From NCBI GenBank assembly GCA_014529385.2, contig CM043958.1, positions 91,397,935 through 91,461,934 on the forward strand: 64,000 nt of DNA. Reading direction: 5' to 3'. Positions 45,641 through 57,183 of the stretch are shown here, in pieces. Numbering within the stretch: position 1 is the first letter of the stretch; the number at the start of each line of letters is the position of its first letter. The notes beneath the pieces were generated by a model. The model saw only the letters and a list, made by a program, of their open reading frames with translations. It did no database searches and had not been told where the DNA came from. This DNA is from Adiantum capillus-veneris (lineage: Eukaryota; Streptophyta; Polypodiopsida; Polypodiales; Pteridaceae). The position numbers were made by a program, and so were the translations under genes.

Positions 45641-46215
45641 AGGCCAACAATAGGCAAAGAAGTACAAGAATTTATGGGACATTGCGGTTACTATTGTAGA
45701 TTTATCTATATGTATGCGGTAATTGCTCGGCCCATATATAGCCTTATCACACACTTTGAATGGATTGATGAATGTGAGGAATCCTTCCAAAATCTTAAGC
45801 AAGTCTTGATCTACTGCAGCACCAATCCTGAAAGCTCCAAACTGGAACAAAGTGTTCCACGATGCTTCAAGCTATGCCATTGGCTACATCTTAGCCCAGC
45901 CGAGAGAGGAACAATGGATTATCCTATCTTATATGCTAGTAGACAATTAAATATGGTGGAAAACAACTATACATCCACAAAAAGAGAAGATCTTGGTATG
46001 GTGTATTCAATCTCTGACACTACTTGTTAGCTAACAAGTTTGTCTTTTGAGTAGACCATCAAGCCTTACTCTATTTGGTGAAAAAACCATACAATATAGT
46101 TAGGATAGTAAGATGGTTTATCATCCTACTTGAATTTGACTTCACAACTGTGGTAAAAAAGGCACTACTCACCAGTGGGCAGATCACCTGTCAAGACTCA
46201 CCCGGGGGAAGCACT
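45641..46215 (+). pseudogene. rnh: Copy B RT thumb and RNase H
   Basis: FMGHCGYYCRFIYMYAVIAR, then RNase H blocks out of frame with each other (YASRQLNMVENNYTSTKRED, a VDHQ-like block near 46055, LVKKPYN). Homology ends at the HLSR-like tether at about 46195. Confidence 0.7.
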
Positions 46216-47159
46216 TAAAGGGGTAGACAATGACTTACCGGATGCATATCTACTCTCTATGGAAATGATTCCAAGATGGTCAGAAGATCTTGTGTCTTTA
46301 ATGATGATTCTTAAATACCAATTCCTATTACCCCATGATTGATTGAGCAATCAGTCCTATATTAGATGTTGGTGGGAAGATTGTATCGTAAAAATCCTTC
46401 TTTTATGCATCAATCTTGAGGAGCATGAAGCCTATTTGAGTCAAGCTCATATCACAATCGAAGGTCTACATTTTGTGCGAGATCAAACCCTATAAAGGTT
46501 AACCTAGTTGCGTGTTTATTGGCCTACCATGGAGAGAGATGTTTATCATTATGTGAATGATTTCTCTCAATGTAAAGAAAAAGCCTCTATACCCCATGCC
46601 ACGTTATTCCACATTTAAGTCACACCCCAGTGGAGAAGTTACATGGCTCACTAAGAAAATGTTCCCTGAAGACATGAGTAAAAGATGAAAAAGAGCAATA
46701 GAAACTGAGGCAGTCAACTATACTATGATTGGAAACTAGCTTTTGCGATGAGGGAAAGATCAACAGCTCAGATTGTGTGCCAATGAAGAGGAGTATCTTC
46801 CTATTATGAAACAAGATCACATAGGTCTAGCAGGGGTCACTTCTCTCATGAGACCACAACCAAAGCCATATTGATGGCAGGCATTTGGCGGCAAGTTTTA
46901 TTTGATGATGTGAAAGAATTTGTTCAATGATGCAATGAATGTCAATGAGAAAAGATGCCAATGAGAATGGATAACATTCCATTGCAACCTATGATGGGAG
47001 CACGCACATTTGCTAAATGAGGTATAGACTTTGTAGGTCCAATAAAACCACCAACTTAAAAAACTCACGCACAATATATTATTGTGGCAACAGATTACTT
47101 AACCAAGTGGGCTGAGGAACGAGCCACCAGGAAGAACGATGCTAGAACCATTGCTGCAT
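46216..47159 (+). pseudogene. int: Copy B integrase, with the same double H2C2 modules, cut in the core
   Basis: Module 1 near 46435-46580 (SQAHITIEGLHF ... NDFSQCKE, first Cys now Phe) and module 2 near 46805-46950 (GHFSHETTTKAILMAGIW ... CNECQ). The core begins GIDFVGPIKPP and continues to NDARTIAAL, between the first and second catalytic Asp, where the LTR starts. Confidence 0.75.
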
Positions 47160-47910
47160 TGTTAGCAGCAAGCTAACCCATGTATCATTTTTCAGGAACT
47201 TTTATTATAAAAACACATTCTTTTGATAAATCAGGAATATTGTAACTCCTATTTTCCAGATGGATATTGTAATCGATGAGCCGAGGCTATAAGCTTCCAA
47301 ATTGTATCAACTTATCCTTAGTTAGAGATCCCAGATTATTAGTTTTTGACCAAAGAAACCTTGGCCAAGGTATAAAGGCCAATTTTTGTAAGTTATTTTA
47401 CAAGTTTTGGATAATAGAAACACATCATGAGCTAATGATGCTCACTTTTCTCTTTCTTGTGCTTCCTACTCCCTTCCTGGTTGTCACATTCCAATGTCAT
47501 CTATTGCGTTGCGGGTAAGAGCTCTACACATTGACGTAAATATATCATGGTAGATCGTAGCTTTTGGCATTGCCGACCCGTGGCCTAATTTCATCATAAA
47601 TAGATATTTAAGCTAAGAAATCACATAATAGGCATAGGCGGGGTATTGGGGTATCATTGCTAAGCATTTAGATGCATTCGGGGTTGAAAACGACTAGGTC
47701 AAAAACTCAATACTATTGATAATTGCAATTTTTGCACTTCATCAAAAGTGAGGCTTGAGACCATAAGCATGTGTGCTTAGGTCTTATATACTTGTCCTAG
47801 AAGTTTTATAACATTTGGATGTCATTTGATACTGTAACGGTCATTTTTGTTTGCCGATTAGCAACTAGCTTTTGATAACTTATAGCTTGCGTTGGATGTC
47901 AGTTTGTTAC
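47160..47910 (+). repeat. LTR of the A/B type, attached to copy B (right end lost)
   Basis: TGTTAGCAGCAAGCTAAC at the start, TATA block GGTATAAAGG at 47369-47378, TTTTGGCATTGCCGACCCGTGGCC shared with A at about 19790. The A palindrome AATCGCGATT here reads AATTGCAATT, consistent with C-to-T changes at both CpGs. Homology to A fades at about 47910. Confidence 0.8.
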
Positions 47911-48269
47911 CACCAATTAGCGACCACCTTTTATGTAGCCATGGGCTGGGATTTTCGGACCCGCTAGTAGTGTATTATGTTATTGGCCGGGCTTGTCGTT
48001 CCGGTAGGAATGGTTAATGAGAGGCACACTCTAATACTGGAACCTATAATGTTTGGGTAAGATTGGCTAAGTGTGGGCGTCCACATGTGAACAGGCAAGC
48101 CCATATAAAAGTCAATCTAAACATAAAATACCTCATTGTCTCATTTGTGCAATGCAAGAAGAGTACTCTTGCTCCATTTCCTTCTCCGTCTCCTTTATGT
48201 ACTAGTGTGTGTGTGTGGTTACAGTATCAAACGACATCCAAATGTTATAAAATTTACCGTTACAGTAGT

Positions 48270-48272
<3 letters not shown>
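47911..48272. other. Unassigned; includes an inverted LTR-like segment
   Basis: 48216-48262 read in reverse (CCGTTACAG...) matches the LTR block TTTTATAACATTTGGATGTC-TTTGATACTGTAAC found at about 47810-47850 on +. GTGTGTGTGTG at 48206-48218. CCATATAAAAG at about 48100 resembles a TATA box. No gene. Confidence 0.5.
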
Positions 48273-48339
<67 letters not shown>

Positions 48340-48346
48340 AAGAGAG

Positions 48347-48495
48347 TGTATGTGATCAGGCATTGTGGCGGCACGACGACGGCGAGGCGGTTGAGCGTCG
48401 TGAAGCGGCGGGTGCCTCTTCTTCATCCTTAGCTGACAAATCTTGTTAGGTGAGTTCTCGTTGTGCTGACGTCCGTCGTGGCGTATCCACCAGCA
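48347..48495 (+). repeat. Array LTR 1, with a 0.88-kb internal deletion
   Basis: TGTATGTGATCAGGCATTGTGG at the start and the last 70 bases match the other LTRs; the middle is missing, with the join at about 48424/48425. The deletion removes the promoter region. GA tract 48275-48346 precedes it. Confidence 0.85.
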
Positions 48496-48496
48496 T

Positions 48497-48514
48497 TGGC
48501 ACCGCTGCCGGGGA
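48497..48514 (+). promoter_or_regulatory. PBS of array unit 1 (repeated at 50789, 53095, 55391)
   Basis: TGGCACCGCTGCCGGGGA, Asp-tRNA type with two differences from the D-copy site. Identical in all four positions. Confidence 0.85.
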
Positions 48515-49025
48515 CAAAAACCCTAGGTAGGTGACCGAGACTAGTCCTTGAGGATAGGGATTCTCTAGTTTGCCAGAGATTCCTTTTACATTTAGATAGG
48601 ATCAGAGCGTGGAGGACTCTCTAGGTCTTAGACGGAGTCTAGGGAGCGTGTATCTGGCCTAGATCCTTCGACTTAGGTAGACTTAGGTAGATTTGGGTCT
48701 TAGTTGAGTTGATAAGTAGGAGTTGGAGTGGTAGAAGCGGTGAAAGGAGAGCATGAGATTCCGGAGAGGTCAGGAAGCAACCAAAACACCATTATCACCA
48801 TTTCACATGATGAGTAGGAGTACGGTAAGTAGGACATCATGATTTATGATCTAGAGCACTTCATGCATGTTATACTTACTGTTAGGTTCATCACAAGGTT
48901 GTAAAAGACGCAAAAGAGTGTTTGAAAGGTGAAGTGAATTTCAAAAGTTGATGTGAGTGTTTCTAATAGGGCTGAAGACCATCAGGAGTATTTCTGTCAG
49001 GAAAAAAATAAATTTTAAGCCAAGA

Positions 49026-49047
49026 GACATCCTACGTGTAGGATGTC
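49026..49047. repeat. Leader palindrome P1 (also 51328, 53624, 55920)
   Basis: GACATCCTAC and GTAGGATGTC, perfect 10-bp arms around GT. Present in each leader copy. Confidence 0.92.
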
Positions 49048-49460
49048 TACAGCCTAATCTAGTGGGAATTTTGAAATTTTGAGTTGACCAGTGTGTTCAG
49101 AAGGTAGGTTTTACCCTACTACGACCTGGAAAGTGGAAATTTGACCATATCTTGGCAGGATAAGGCCAGATAGACATAAATTGCTAGACATCCTACCCAC
49201 ATTGTGCCAAGGCATTATTTTAAGACCAAAACCATAGGGTGGTTGCATGAGCATGATTTATTGAGTGCCTAAGAAGGGTTTCATCTCAATTGGGTGAGAA
49301 AATTGGGTTCTAAGTAGACTTTAACATCTTTGACTGAAAAGGGCTAGAACAGCTAAAATTGGGGTCTTTTGAAATCCAAACCAAAATCCAAGCATAGCAC
49401 TGGGTTGCTGACATCAAGGGGAAGATGTGGCTCAACTCTGGGGTCAAATAGGCCAAAAAG

Positions 49461-49480
49461 ACATCCTACGCGTAGGATGT
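49461..49480. repeat. Leader palindrome P2 (also 51764, 54060, 56355)
   Basis: ACATCCTACGCGTAGGATGT, perfect 20-bp palindrome. Less perfect relatives lie about 120 bp downstream (GACRTGCTACGCATAGAATKTC), and at 56753-56774 in the full leader. Confidence 0.92.
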
Positions 49481-49756
49481 GTTCTGTGTGATTTGGCACT
49501 CCAAACCCAGATTTGAGCATACCAAAGTGATTAGCACCTCAAGAGGAGTCTGTGCTTTGCATTTGAAGCCATTTTGAGCAATTAGACGTGCTACGCATAG
49601 AATTTCTATTGCATGAAATTGAAGCCAGAAACTAACTGTAGGCATAGCAGGTTGTTGTATAGCCTGAGGCAAGCCTCCTAGTCAATTTTGGTTTAAATTG
49701 CAGTTGATTTGACTGGTCAGACCACTACAGTAAGAGAGAGAGAGAGAGAAAGAGAG

Positions 49757-50787
49757 TGTATGTGATCAGGCATTGTGGCGGCACGACGACGGCGAAGCGG
49801 TTGAGCGCCGTGAAGCGGCGGCTCCCTCTTCTTCGCGGCGAGGAATCCTCCACGATAGCTATTAGCGGTTGGACACACCCTACGGAAAATGAACGCTTGG
49901 CGGAACATTATTTTTTGTAATTACTTATTTATTGAGAAAAATTGACATTTCACGTTTGTAAATATTGGGGATTACAGAAGTTTTGTATCCCATTTTTGAC
50001 ATTTAGATTGAGTAGATGGTAAAATTGGAACATTAGGGTTTGAGATTGTAAGGTATTTATACCACCTTTTGACCTTAATGAAAAAAAGACCTTTGTTATT
50101 TTAAAGAGTGTTGTCTATGAGTGAGCATACTATGTACGAGAGAGAGAGAGTGAGAGTTTCATCTTGACGCTACGCGCACACCAATGGTCGGAATTGAGTG
50201 CGGAGCAGTGCAGCGTGTTGCCCCCGACGACAACAGCTACGCGCCAATACCTACATTGCGGGCGTACGGTCTGGTTTTGCGAGCTCTACCCGCGAGCTTC
50301 ATCTAGTGATTCGGTGAGCATACGTTATCCGTTTTTTCATTTCAGCATATCCATACGTTCGCATTGAGTAGAACTACACATTAGGCACTTTATTTTTTGA
50401 AAATGAAGACCTGCAAATTTTGGCTAGACATCCTACGTGATTTTGCATCAGGTGTTTGGGGTTGGGATTTTGATTCACGGACCTTAGGGAGAGCGACCTA
50501 TTGGTGCTAGTAGGGTCTCTTTCAAGTTCTGTGGTGTTTCGAGGACATTTGGTGGGTATTTGGCTCTTGTAAGCGTTGTAGGAAATCTCCTCTTATGCAC
50601 TCCTGAAGGCTGTAGCTTAGACATTGGGTAGAGACCTTTGTAGGAATTAGTCAAGAGTCGGTCGAGTGTAGATTGACACCCTATGCCTACTTCCACGCGC
50701 TTGCGGGTCAAGATTCGTCCTTAGGTGACAAATCTTGTTAGGTGAGTTCTCGTTGTGCTGACGTCCGTCGTGGCGTATCCGCCAACA
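49757..50787 (+). repeat. Array LTR 2
   Basis: 1031 bp from TGTATGTGATC to CCAACA. The preceding GA-rich tract would serve as PPT. TATA-like GGTATTTATACC at 50052-50063 in the place of the family TATA block. Differs by a few percent from LTR 3. Confidence 0.85.
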
Positions 50788-52065
50788 TTGGCACCGCTGC
50801 CGGGGACGAAAACCCTAGGTAGGTGACCGAGACTAGTCCTTGAGGATAGGGATTCTCTGGCTTGCCAGAGACTCGTTTTAAATTTAGATAGGATCAGAGG
50901 GTGGAGGACTCTCTAGGTCTTAGAGGGAGTCTAGGGAGCGTGTGTCTGGCCTAGATCCTTCGACTTAGGTAGACTTAGGTAAACTTAGGTAGATTTGGGT
51001 CTTAGTTGAGTTGATAAGTAGGAGTTGGAGTGGTAGAAGCGGTGAAAGGAGAGCTTGAGAGTCCGAAGAGGCCAGGAAGCAACCAAAACACCATTTTCAC
51101 CATTTCACATGATGAGTAGGAGTAGGGTAAGTAGGACATCATGATTTATGATCTAGAGCACTTCATGCATGTTATACTTACTGTTAGGTTCATCACAAGG
51201 TTGTAAAAGACGCAAAAGAGTGTTTGAAAGGTGAAGTGAAGTTCAAAAGTTGATGTGAGTGTTTCTAATAGGGCTGAAGACCATCAGGAGTATTTCTGTC
51301 AGGAAAAAAATAAATTTTAAGCCAATAGACATCCTACGTGTAGGATGTCTACAGGCTAATCTAGTGGGAATTTTGAAATTTTGAGTTGACCAGTGTGTTC
51401 AGAAGGTAGGTTTTACCCTAATATGACCTGGAAAGTGGAAATTTGACCATATCTTGGCAGGATAAGGCCAGATAGACATAAATTGCTAGACATCATACCC
51501 AAATTGTGCCAAGGAATTATTTTAAGACCAAAACCATAGGGTGGCTGCATGAGCATGATTTATTGAGTGCCTGAGAAGAGTTTCATCTCAATTGGGTGAG
51601 AAAATTGGGTTCTAAGCAAACTTTAACATCTTTGACTGAAAAGGGCTAGAACAGCTAAAATTGGGGTCTTTTGAAATCAAAACCAAAATCCAAGCATAGC
51701 ACTGGGTTGCTGACATCAATGGGAAGATGTGGCTCAAGTCTGGAGTCAAATAGGCCAAAAAAGACATCCTACGCGTAGGATGTGTTCTGTGTGATTTGGC
51801 ACTCCAAACCCAGATTTGAGTATACCAAAGTGATTAGCACCTCAAGAGGAGTCTGTGCTTTGCATTCGAAGCCATTTTGAGCAGTTAGACATGCTACGCA
51901 TAGAATGTCTAATGCATGAAATTGAAGCGAGAAAGTGAATGTACGCATAGAAAGTTGTTGTATAGCCTGAGGCAAGCCTCCTAGTCAATTTTGGTCCAAA
52001 TTGGAGTTGATTTGACTGGTCAGACCACTACAGTAAGAGAGAGATAGAGATAGAGAGAAAGATAG

Positions 52066-53093
52066 TGTATGTGATCAGGCATTGTGGTGGCACGACGACG
52101 GCGAGGCGGTTGAGCGCCGTGAAGCGGCGGCTCCCTCTTCTTCGCGGCGAGGAATCCTCCACGATAGCTGTTAGCGGCTGGACACACCCTACGGAAAATG
52201 ACTGATCGGCGGAACATTATTTTTTGTAATTACTTATTTATTGAGAAAAATCGACATTTCACGTTTGTAAATATTGGGGCTTACAGAAGTTTGTATCCCA
52301 TTTTTGACATTTAGATTCAATAGATGGTAAAATTGGAACATTAGGGTTTGAGATTGTAAGGTATTTATACCACTTTTTGACCTTAATGAAAAAAAAACCT
52401 TTGTCATTTTAAAGAGTGCTGTCTGTGAGTGAGCGTACACTGTACGAGAGAGAGAGTGAGAGTTTCATCTTGACGCTTCGCGCGCACCAGTGGTCGGAAT
52501 CGAGTGCAGAGAAGTGCAGCGTGTTGCCCCCGACGAGGACAGCTACGCGCCAATACCTACATTGCCGGCGTACGGTCTGGTTTTGCGAGCTCTACCCGCG
52601 AGCTTCATCTAGTGATTCGGTGAGCATACGTTATTCGTTTTTTCATTTCAGCAGATCCACGCATTCGTATTGAGTAGAACTACACATTAGGCACTTTATT
52701 TTTCGGAAACGACGACCTGCAAATTTTGGCCAGACATCCTACATGATTTTGCATCAGGTGTTTGGGTTTGGGATTTTGATTCACGGACCTTAGGGAGAGC
52801 GACCTATTGGTGTTAGTAGGGTCTCCTTCAAGTTATGTGGTGTTTCGAGGACATTTGATGGGTATTTGGCTCTTGTAAGCGTTGTAGGAAATCTCCTCTT
52901 ATGCACTCCTGAAGGCTGTAGCTTAGACATTGGGTAGAGACCTTTGTAGGAATTAGTCAAGAGTCGGTCGAGTGTAGATTGACACCCTATGCCTACTTCC
53001 ACGCGCTTGCGGGTCAAGGTTCGTCCTTAGGTGACAAATCTTGTTAGGTGAGAACTCGTTGTGCTGACGTCCGTCGTGGCGTATCCGCCAACA
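52066..53093 (+). repeat. Array LTR 3
   Basis: 1028 bp. I found no difference from LTR 4 in the stretches compared. Contains GACATCCTACATGATTTTGC, a half of the leader palindrome. Confidence 0.87.
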
Positions 53094-54361
53094 TTGGCAC
53101 CGCTGCCGGGGACGAAAACCCTAGGTAGGTGACCGAGACTAGTCCTTGAGGATAGGGATTCTCTGGCTTGCCAGAGACTCGTTTTAAATTTAGATAGGAT
53201 CAGAGGGTGGAGGACTCTCTAGGTCTTAGAGGGAGTCTAGGGAGCGTGTGTCTGGCCTAGATCCTTCGACTTAGGTAGACTTAGGTAGATTTGGGTCTTA
53301 GTTGAATTGATAAGTAGGAGTTGGAGTGGTAGAAGCGGTGAAAGGAGAGCTTGAGAGTCCGAAGAGGCCAGGAAGCAACCAAAACACCATTTTCACCATT
53401 TCACATGATGAGTAGGAGTAGGGTAAGTAGGACATCATGATTTATGATCTAGAGCACTTCATGCATGTTATACTTACTGTTAGGTTCATCACAAGGTTGT
53501 AAAAGACGCAAAAGAGTGTTTGAAAGGTGAAGTGAAGTTCAAAAGTTGATGTGAGTGTTTCTAATAGGGCTGAAGACCATCAGGAGTATTTCTGTCAGGA
53601 AAAAAATAAATTTTAAGCCAATAGACATCCTACGTGTAGGATGTCTACAGGCTAATCTAGTGGGAATTTTGAAATTTTGAGTTGACCAGTGTGTTCAGAA
53701 GGTAGGTTTTACCCTAATATGACCTGGAAAGTGGAAATTTGACCATATCTTGGCAGGATAAGGCCAGATAGACATAAATTGCTAGACATCATACCCAAAT
53801 TGTGCCAAGGAATTATTTTAAGACCAAAACCATAGGGTGGCTGCATGAGCATGATTTATTGAGTGCCTGAGAAGAGTTTCATCTCAATTGGGTGAGAAAA
53901 TTGGGTTCTAAGCAAACTTTAACATCTTTGACTGAAAAGGGCTAGAACAGCTAAAATTGGGGTCTTTTGAAATCAAAACCAAAATCCAAGCATAGCACTG
54001 GGTTGCTGACATCAATGGGAAGATGTGGCTCAAGTCTGGAGTCAAATAGGCCAAAAAAGACATCCTACGCGTAGGATGTGTTCTGTGTGATTTGGCACTC
54101 CAAACCCAGATTTGAGTATACCAAAGTGATTAGCACCTCAAGAGGAGTCTGTGCTTTGCATTCGAAGCCATTTTGAGCAGTTAGACATGCTACGCATAGA
54201 ATGTCTAATGCATGAAATTGAAGCGAGAAAGTGAATGTACGCATAGAAAGTTGTTGTATAGCCTGAGGCAAGCCTCCTAGTCAATTTTGGTCCAAATTGG
54301 AGTTGATTTGACTGGTCAGACCACTACAGTAAGAGAGAGATAGAGATAGAGAGAAAGATAG

Positions 54362-55389
54362 TGTATGTGATCAGGCATTGTGGTGGCACGACGACGGCGA
54401 GGCGGTTGAGCGCCGTGAAGCGGCGGCTCCCTCTTCTTCGCGGCGAGGAATCCTCCACGATAGCTGTTAGCGGCTGGACACACCCTACGGAAAATGACTG
54501 ATCGGCGGAACATTATTTTTTGTAATTACTTATTTATTGAGAAAAATCGACATTTCACGTTTGTAAATATTGGGGCTTACAGAAGTTTGTATCCCATTTT
54601 TGACATTTAGATTCAATAGATGGTAAAATTGGAACATTAGGGTTTGAGATTGTAAGGTATTTATACCACTTTTTGACCTTAATGAAAAAAAAACCTTTGT
54701 CATTTTAAAGAGTGCTGTCTGTGAGTGAGCGTACACTGTACGAGAGAGAGAGTGAGAGTTTCATCTTGACGCTTCGCGCGCACCAGTGGTCGGAATCGAG
54801 TGCAGAGAAGTGCAGCGTGTTGCCCCCGACGAGGACAGCTACGCGCCAATACCTACATTGCCGGCGTACGGTCTGGTTTTGCGAGCTCTACCCGCGAGCT
54901 TCATCTAGTGATTCGGTGAGCATACGTTATTCGTTTTTTCATTTCAGCAGATCCACGCATTCGTATTGAGTAGAACTACACATTAGGCACTTTATTTTTC
55001 GGAAACGACGACCTGCAAATTTTGGCCAGACATCCTACATGATTTTGCATCAGGTGTTTGGGTTTGGGATTTTGATTCACGGACCTTAGGGAGAGCGACC
55101 TATTGGTGTTAGTAGGGTCTCCTTCAAGTTATGTGGTGTTTCGAGGACATTTGATGGGTATTTGGCTCTTGTAAGCGTTGTAGGAAATCTCCTCTTATGC
55201 ACTCCTGAAGGCTGTAGCTTAGACATTGGGTAGAGACCTTTGTAGGAATTAGTCAAGAGTCGGTCGAGTGTAGATTGACACCCTATGCCTACTTCCACGC
55301 GCTTGCGGGTCAAGGTTCGTCCTTAGGTGACAAATCTTGTTAGGTGAGAACTCGTTGTGCTGACGTCCGTCGTGGCGTATCCGCCAACA
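54362..55389 (+). repeat. Array LTR 4 = 5' LTR of gypsy copy C
   Basis: 1028 bp; followed by PBS 55391-55408 and the complete leader into gag. TATA-like block at about 54656-54668. Confidence 0.87.
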
Positions 55390-57183
55390 TTGGCACCGCT
55401 GCCGGGGACGAAAACCCTAGGTAGGTGACCGAGACTAGTCCTTGAGGATAGGGATTCTCTGGCTTGCCAGAGACTCGTTTTAAATTTAGATAGGATCAGA
55501 GGGTGGAGGACTCTCTAGGTCTTAGAGGGAGTCTAGGGAGCGTGTGTCTGGCCTAGATCCTTCGACTTAGGTAGACTTAGGTAGATTTGGGTCTTAGTTG
55601 AATTGATAAGTAGGAGTTGGAGTGGTAGAAGCGGTGAAAGGAGAGCTTGAGAGTCCGAAGAGGCCAGGAAGCAACCAAAACACCATTTTCACCATTTCAC
55701 ATGATGAGTAGGAGTAGGGTAAGTAGGACATCATGATTTATGATCTAGAGCACTTCATGCATGTTATACTTATTGTTAGGTTCATCACAAGGTTGTAAAA
55801 GACGCAAAAGAGTGTTTGAAAGCTGAAGTGAAGTTCAAAAGTTAATGTGAGTGTTTCTAATAGGGCTGGAGAGCATCATGAGTATTTCTGTCAGGAAAAA
55901 AATAAAATTTAAGCCAAGAGACATCCTACGTGTAGGATGTCTACAGGCTAATCTAGTGGGAATTTTGAAATTTTGAGTTGACCAGTGTGTTCAGAAGGTA
56001 GGTTTTACCCTACTACGACCTGGAAAGTGGAAATTTGACCATATCTTGGCAGGATAAGGCCAGATAGACATAAATTGCTAGACATCATACCCAAATTGTG
56101 CCAAGGCATTATTTTAAGACCAAAACCATAGGGTGGCTGCATGAGCATGATTTAGTGTGTGCCTGAGAAGAGTTATATCTCAATTGGGTGAGAAAATTGG
56201 GTTCTAAGCAGACTTTAACATCTTTGACTGAAAAGGGCTAGAACAGCTAAAATTGGGGTCTTTTGAAATCCAAACCAAAATCCAAGCATAGCACTGGGTT
56301 GCTGACATCAAGGGGAAGATGTGGCTCAAGTCTGGGGTCAAATAGGCCAAAAAGACATCCTACGCGTAGGATGTGTTCTGTGTGATTTGGCACTCCAAAC
56401 CCAGATTTGAGCATACCAAAGTGATTATCACCTCAAGAGGACTCTGTGCTTTGCATTTGAAGCCATTTTGAGTAGTTAGACATGCTACGCATAGAATGTC
56501 TAATGCATGAAATTGAAGCCAGAAAGTGACTGTAGGCATAGCAGGTTGTTGTATAGCCTGAGGCAAGCCTCCTAGTCAATTTTGGTCCAAATTGGAGTTG
56601 ATTTGACTAGTCAGACCAACATCAGGCTGTTGGAACAGATTTCTGATCCATTGACCAGCTTATAGGTATCCAAATCAAAAAGTAAAAACAGCTGTGGACT
56701 CAGCACATCAAGGGGAGTCTATAGTGCAAAAACCAAGCAAAACAGAGCGAGAGACATCCTACGCATAGGATGTCTACTGGGGCTTAGGGAAGTGAAAAAC
56801 TGACTGAGGACATACAGTGATGTTCCAATTGACTTAAGAGTTCCAAAAATTCTTGCAGAAGTGAATTTGGACCTTGTTTGACCTTTTGACAGAACAAAGA
56901 CGGAGTTAAGACTTTTCAGGTAAATTGACCAACATCCGAGGGAAGTACAGTTCCAGATTAGCAGACCTAATCCAGAACATCAGAAGTGTATAAAATACAG
57001 TACTGGTTGAGGATAACTCTCCCGTTATACCAATCATTACTAAGACCACCTCTAGCGTTTAAATGCTTTGATTCGATTGCTAAAATCAAACGCTTGTGTA
57101 CAGGTATATTCAACGGCAAAGTAAGAAGTTGTGCGGAAACTGATGCTTTGCCAGGTGAGTGGTTGGATTGGTGTTAAATTGCA
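55390..57183 (+). other. Copy C leader
   Basis: Untranslated. Holds palindromes P1 (55920), P2 (56355) and a third (56753). GGGTAAGTAGG at 55717-55727 fits a plant 5' splice site and is kept in all array units and in D; TTGTGTACAG at 57094-57103 could be an acceptor. After GTCAGACCA (about 56614-56622) it differs from the array units. Confidence 0.6.

Larger units (their letters stand above)
42385..47910 (+). mobile_element. Ty3/gypsy copy B, decayed, protease deleted, joined to an LTR
   Basis: Gag, PR-RT linker, RT, RNase H and the first half of integrase are readable with dozens of stops. The protease and its upstream linker (A 1500-2920) are missing. At 47159/47160 the integrase core passes directly into an LTR starting TGTTAGCAGCAAGC. 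Groups with A by zinc-knuckle spacing. The 5' end (before 42385) is lost. Confidence 0.8.
48273..55389 (+). repeat. Tandem array of LTR / PBS-leader / GA purine-tract units
   Basis: Four LTRs (48347-48495 internally deleted; 49757-50787; 52066-53093; 54362-55389) each end CA, one base before a PBS TGGCACCGCTGCCGGGGA. The first three are followed by about 1.26 kb of leader that stops at GTCAGACCA, then CTACAGTAAGAGAG... and the next LTR. Period 2292, 2306 and 2296 bp between PBS sites. The fourth LTR leads into the full leader and gag of copy C. Two adjacent units (about 51010-55600) are identical as far as I compared them. Confidence 0.9.

Noticed and set aside
48497-55408. Regularly spaced palindromes and repeats as a CRISPR-like array
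   Set aside because: Spacing is 2.3 kb and the repeats are parts of LTR and leader; the genome is eukaryotic.
49466-56566. Small frames repeated once per array unit (68, 65, 68, 85 and 75 aa)
   Set aside because: They recur because the DNA is duplicated. They lie in LTR and leader sequence, vary freely between units and show no domain.
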